DNA of 64,000 nt, taken from the NCBI GenBank assembly GCA_963760935.1, contig CAVXFB010000006.1, positions 186,001 through 250,000 on the forward strand. The letters run 5' to 3'. The translations under genes were made by a program, and so were the position numbers. Positions within the stretch are counted from its first letter, which is position 1. Every line of letters starts with the position of its first letter. This document shows, in pieces, positions 62,117 through 64,000 of this stretch. Below the pieces are notes generated by a model. It saw only the letters and a list, made by a program, of their open reading frames with translations. It ran no database searches and was not told the DNA's origin. This DNA is from CAVXFB01 sp963760935. GTDB taxonomy: Bacteria; Planctomycetota; Planctomycetia; Pirellulales; Thermoguttaceae.

Positions 62117-62509
62117 ATGCCAACAAAGGACGAGATCTTCGCGAAGATTCAGGCTGCGCTGGTCGATGCATTGGGCGTTGATGACGATGACGTGACTCCG
62201 GAAGCCACGCTGGTGGGCGACCTTGGCGCGGAGTCGATCGACTTCCTCGACATCGTGTTCCGCTTGGAGAAGGCCTTCAACATCAAGATCCCACGCGGCG
62301 AACTATTCCCCGAGGACATTCTTACCGACGCCAAGTATGTCCACGACGGCAAGGTGACGGAAGAGGGGCTTGCCGAGCTGCGCAAGCGGATGCCGTTTGC
62401 CAACTTGGAAAACTTCGCCAAGAATCCGGTCGTGCAGGATTTCGGCAATCTACTGACCGTGGCCGATATGTGCCGCTTTGTCGAAGGTAAGGTGGAAGTA
62501 ACGGAGTAG
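62117..62509 (+). CDS. Acyl carrier protein with an extended C-terminus
   Basis: 130 residues from ATG 62117 (MPTKDEIFAKIQAALVDALG), with GGAGG at 62103-62107. The phosphopantetheine serine is in DLGAESIDFLDIVFRLEKAF. The first 80 residues are a normal ACP; the remaining 50 (VTEEGLAELRKRMPFANLEN and DFGNLLTVADMCRFVEGKVE) extend well beyond ordinary ACPs of 75-90 residues. Extended ACPs of this kind occur in gene clusters for specialised lipids of planctomycetes including anammox organisms; that parallel is from memory. It stands between fabG and the second dehydratase. Confidence 0.92.
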   Translation: MPTKDEIFAKIQAALVDALGVDDDDVTPEATLVGDLGAESIDFLDIVFRLEKAFNIKIPRGELFPEDILTDAKYVHDGKVTEEGLAELRKRMPFANLENFAKNPVVQDFGNLLTVADMCRFVEGKVEVTE

Positions 62510-62512
62510 GAG

Positions 62513-62596
62513 CCGTCAGCAGTCAGCATTCAGCCGTCAGCAATCAGCAAGGCAAGTGACAAAGCTGATCGCCAATAACTGATAGCTGACAGCCTT
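62513..62596. repeat. Intergenic CAGC-word repeat tract
   Basis: Between acp and the second dehydratase lies a run of GTCAGCAGTCAGCATTCAGC words (62515-62549) and, 30 bases on, CTGATAGCTGACAGCC (62579-62594), which is roughly the reverse complement of the first words. Related to 7731-7752. It may fold back loosely. Confidence 0.5.
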
Positions 62597-62620
62597 GACG
62601 TATGCCCGAGGGCGACTGAC

Positions 62621-63148
62621 ATGCGCTGGTATTGGATCGATCGGTTTCTCGAATTTGAGAGCGGGCGATATGCCAAGGCGATTAAGAACATCTCCTTGGC
62701 CGAAGATCACCTGCACGATCACTTTCCCTACTACCCGATGATCCCCAATTCGTTGGTGATCGAGGGCATGGCGCAGACGGGCGGGCTGCTGGTCTGCGAA
62801 CACAACCAGTTCACCGAGAAGGTGGTGTTGGCCAAAGTGCCCAAAGCTACGTTCTATTGTTCGGCGGGGCCCGGCGAAACACTTACCTACACCACCACCG
62901 TAGAATATATTCGGCCGGAAGGGGCCATGGTCAGCGCTACGAGCTACAAAGGGGACGTGCTGCATGCCGAGGCGGAGATCGTCTTTGCGCACCTGAACGA
63001 TTCGCGCCTGGGCAGTCTGTTCGAGCCGGAGACATTTTTGCGAATGATGCGGCTCTTGCGGGCGTTCGACGTGGGGCACGCGGCCGATGGCAGCCCGTTG
63101 CGGCCGCCGGCACGATTGCTGCAGGCGGTGGAAGGGGTTAAGGGATGA
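62621..63148 (+). CDS. FabA/FabZ-like dehydratase (second copy)
   Basis: A 175-residue hot-dog protein. The active-site stretch is DHFPYYPMIPNSLVIEGMAQ, with His and Glu preserved but Pro-Asn-Ser in place of the usual PGV, so its pocket differs from the first dehydratase. The rest (KVPKATFYCSAGPGETLTYT, HAEAEIVFAHLND) is typical. The start ATG is at 62621. It is 13 bp upstream of fabF. Functions may include dehydration of unusual substrates; isomerase activity like FabA is possible but not indicated. Confidence 0.85.
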   Translation: MRWYWIDRFLEFESGRYAKAIKNISLAEDHLHDHFPYYPMIPNSLVIEGMAQTGGLLVCEHNQFTEKVVLAKVPKATFYCSAGPGETLTYTTTVEYIRPEGAMVSATSYKGDVLHAEAEIVFAHLNDSRLGSLFEPETFLRMMRLLRAFDVGHAADGSPLRPPARLLQAVEGVKG

Positions 63149-63161
63149 GGTGGGACGAGCT

Positions 63162-64000
63162 ATGAGACGACGCGTTGTGGTGACTGGTGTCGGCTGTATT
63201 ACGCCGCTCGGTACGGAAGTGGAAACCGTATGGCAGCGATTGCTCCGCGGCGAGTCGGGCGTCGGCTACACGACGCTCTTCGATGCCAGCAATTTTCCCA
63301 CCAAGATTTCGGCCGAGGTCCGCAACTGGGATCTGTCCGACGTCGGCGAAGATCCGGCCAACTGGAAATATCAAGGTCGCCACACGCACTTTGCCGTGGG
63401 CGCGGCGAAGAAAGCGGTGGCCGACTCCGGCCTGGAGTTCGACAAGCTCGATCCGACCCGCTTCGGCGTTTACACCGGCAGCGGCGAGGGGCAGCAAGAT
63501 TTCCCGCGATTCACGGAAATGATGGTGGCGGGGCTCAGTGGCGGCAATGGTTTTGACTTGGCTCGCTTCACGAAGAAGGGGCTCGAGACGTTGCAGCCGA
63601 TCGCCGAGTTGGAGCAGGAGCCCAACATGCCGGCCGGCCATCTGGCGAGTCTTTTCAACGCCCAGGGGCCGAACGTCAATTGCCTTACGGCCTGCGCCGC
63701 CAGTAGCCAAGCCGTCGGCGAAGCGGTCGAGATTATTCGCCGCGGCGAGGCCGACGTGATGCTCGCCGGCGGCACCCATACGATGATCCATCCGTTTGGC
63801 GTAACCGGCTTCAACTTGCTCACGGCTTTGAGCACGCGCAACGACGAGCCGACCCGGGCGTCGCGTCCGTTCGAGCGCGACCGCGATGGCTTCGTGCTTG
63901 GCGAAGGGGCCGGCATGCTGATTCTCGAATCGCTCGACGAGGCCAAAGCCCGCGGAGCAAAGATCTATGGCGAAATTGTCGGCTACGGATCGACGGCCGA
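63162..64000 (+). CDS. Beta-ketoacyl-ACP synthase II (FabF-type), 3' end outside the window
   Basis: An open frame from ATG 63162 (MRRRVVVTGVGCITPLGTEV) running to the window edge, 279 codons. The active-site cysteine is in VNCLTACAASSQAVGEAVEI, and the following LAGGTHTMIHPFGVTGFNLL and RPFERDRDGFVLGEGAGML blocks match FabF. The catalytic His residues and C-terminal part lie beyond the window. It condenses acyl-ACP with malonyl-ACP. As the fifth gene of the cluster it would supply chain elongation. Confidence 0.93.
   Translation, partial: MRRRVVVTGVGCITPLGTEVETVWQRLLRGESGVGYTTLFDASNFPTKISAEVRNWDLSDVGEDPANWKYQGRHTHFAVGAAKKAVADSGLEFDKLDPTRFGVYTGSGEGQQDFPRFTEMMVAGLSGGNGFDLARFTKKGLETLQPIAELEQEPNMPAGHLASLFNAQGPNVNCLTACAASSQAVGEAVEIIRRGEADVMLAGGTHTMIHPFGVTGFNLLTALSTRNDEPTRASRPFERDRDGFVLGEGAGMLILESLDEAKARGAKIYGEIVGYGSTA

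Noticed and set aside
1..64000. CRISPR arrays, tRNA or rRNA genes
   Set aside because: No regularly spaced direct repeats with unique spacers and no tRNA or rRNA-like sequences were noticed on reading; short repeat pairs found are palindromes.

Overview
The window looks like a chromosomal segment of a planctomycete, most likely from the Pirellulales side of Planctomycetota. The evidence is an LExRxLLS-type N-terminal signature on a giant secreted sedolisin, a PEP-CTERM protein with HAF repeats, TAT-exported Gfo/Idh/MocA oxidoreductase, small secretin-core proteins, many 'FHA plus coiled coil' and membrane hypotheticals, and a FabZ-FabG-ACP-FabZ-FabF lipid cluster. Base composition is GC-rich throughout. 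The assignment is inference from gene content; there is no rRNA or marker search behind it.

Layout. 1-4.8 kb: 3' part of larE, then cinA and an alpha-2-macroglobulin-like membrane protein. 4.9-13.8 kb: replication and repair genes recG, rnhA and priA around a sensor histidine kinase, then an ornithine/lysine decarboxylase and yqgE. 14.3-17 kb: a hydroxyacid dehydrogenase and two exported secretin-core proteins. 17.4-22.7 kb: a TetR-MFP-RND efflux operon with overlapping start and stop codons; the RND gene is frameshifted. 22.7-26.9 kb: a Coa1-like membrane protein, a decayed small gene, two internally deleted ISKra4-type relics, a rhomboid protease and a broken coiled-coil membrane protein. 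27.2-34.1 kb: tail-specific protease, the sedolisin and a secreted hypothetical. 34.2-40.1 kb: xseB-ispA-dxs-nadK (isoprenoid precursors and NADP supply) preceded by guaA. 40.1-44.9 kb: an IS4-family element, a GT-C-like membrane glycosyltransferase and a full-length IS1380 element with perfect 20-bp ends. 45-48.2 kb: Gfo/Idh/MocA protein and PEP-CTERM/HAF protein. 48.2-53.3 kb: obg-hicB-hicA-coaX-crcB-DUF190, an HtrA protease and a DksA-type zinc-finger protein. 53.7-58.7 kb: FHA/coiled-coil membrane protein and two related membrane proteins. 58.8-60.3 kb: three tandem Hsp20 genes. 60.7-64 kb: the lipid cluster, running off the end inside fabF.

Two window-wide patterns matter most. First, several families of palindromic repeats occur, and one (paired GGGGAC-A-GTCCCC hairpins, about 73-96 bp) is found four times, each time inside an open reading frame and without breaking it: in coaX, in the glycosyltransferase and in both related membrane proteins. 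They add roughly 25-32 residues to each protein, in both orientations. A different repeat-like stretch is embedded in ispA. This protein-coding use of REPIN-like elements is the most interesting feature. Second, many otherwise convincing genes are broken by single-base indels, mostly deletions (RND pump, HtrA, FHA protein, coiled-coil protein, small gene at 23.4 kb). This suggests either uncorrected sequencing error or unusual decay, and it should be settled before any of them is called a pseudogene.
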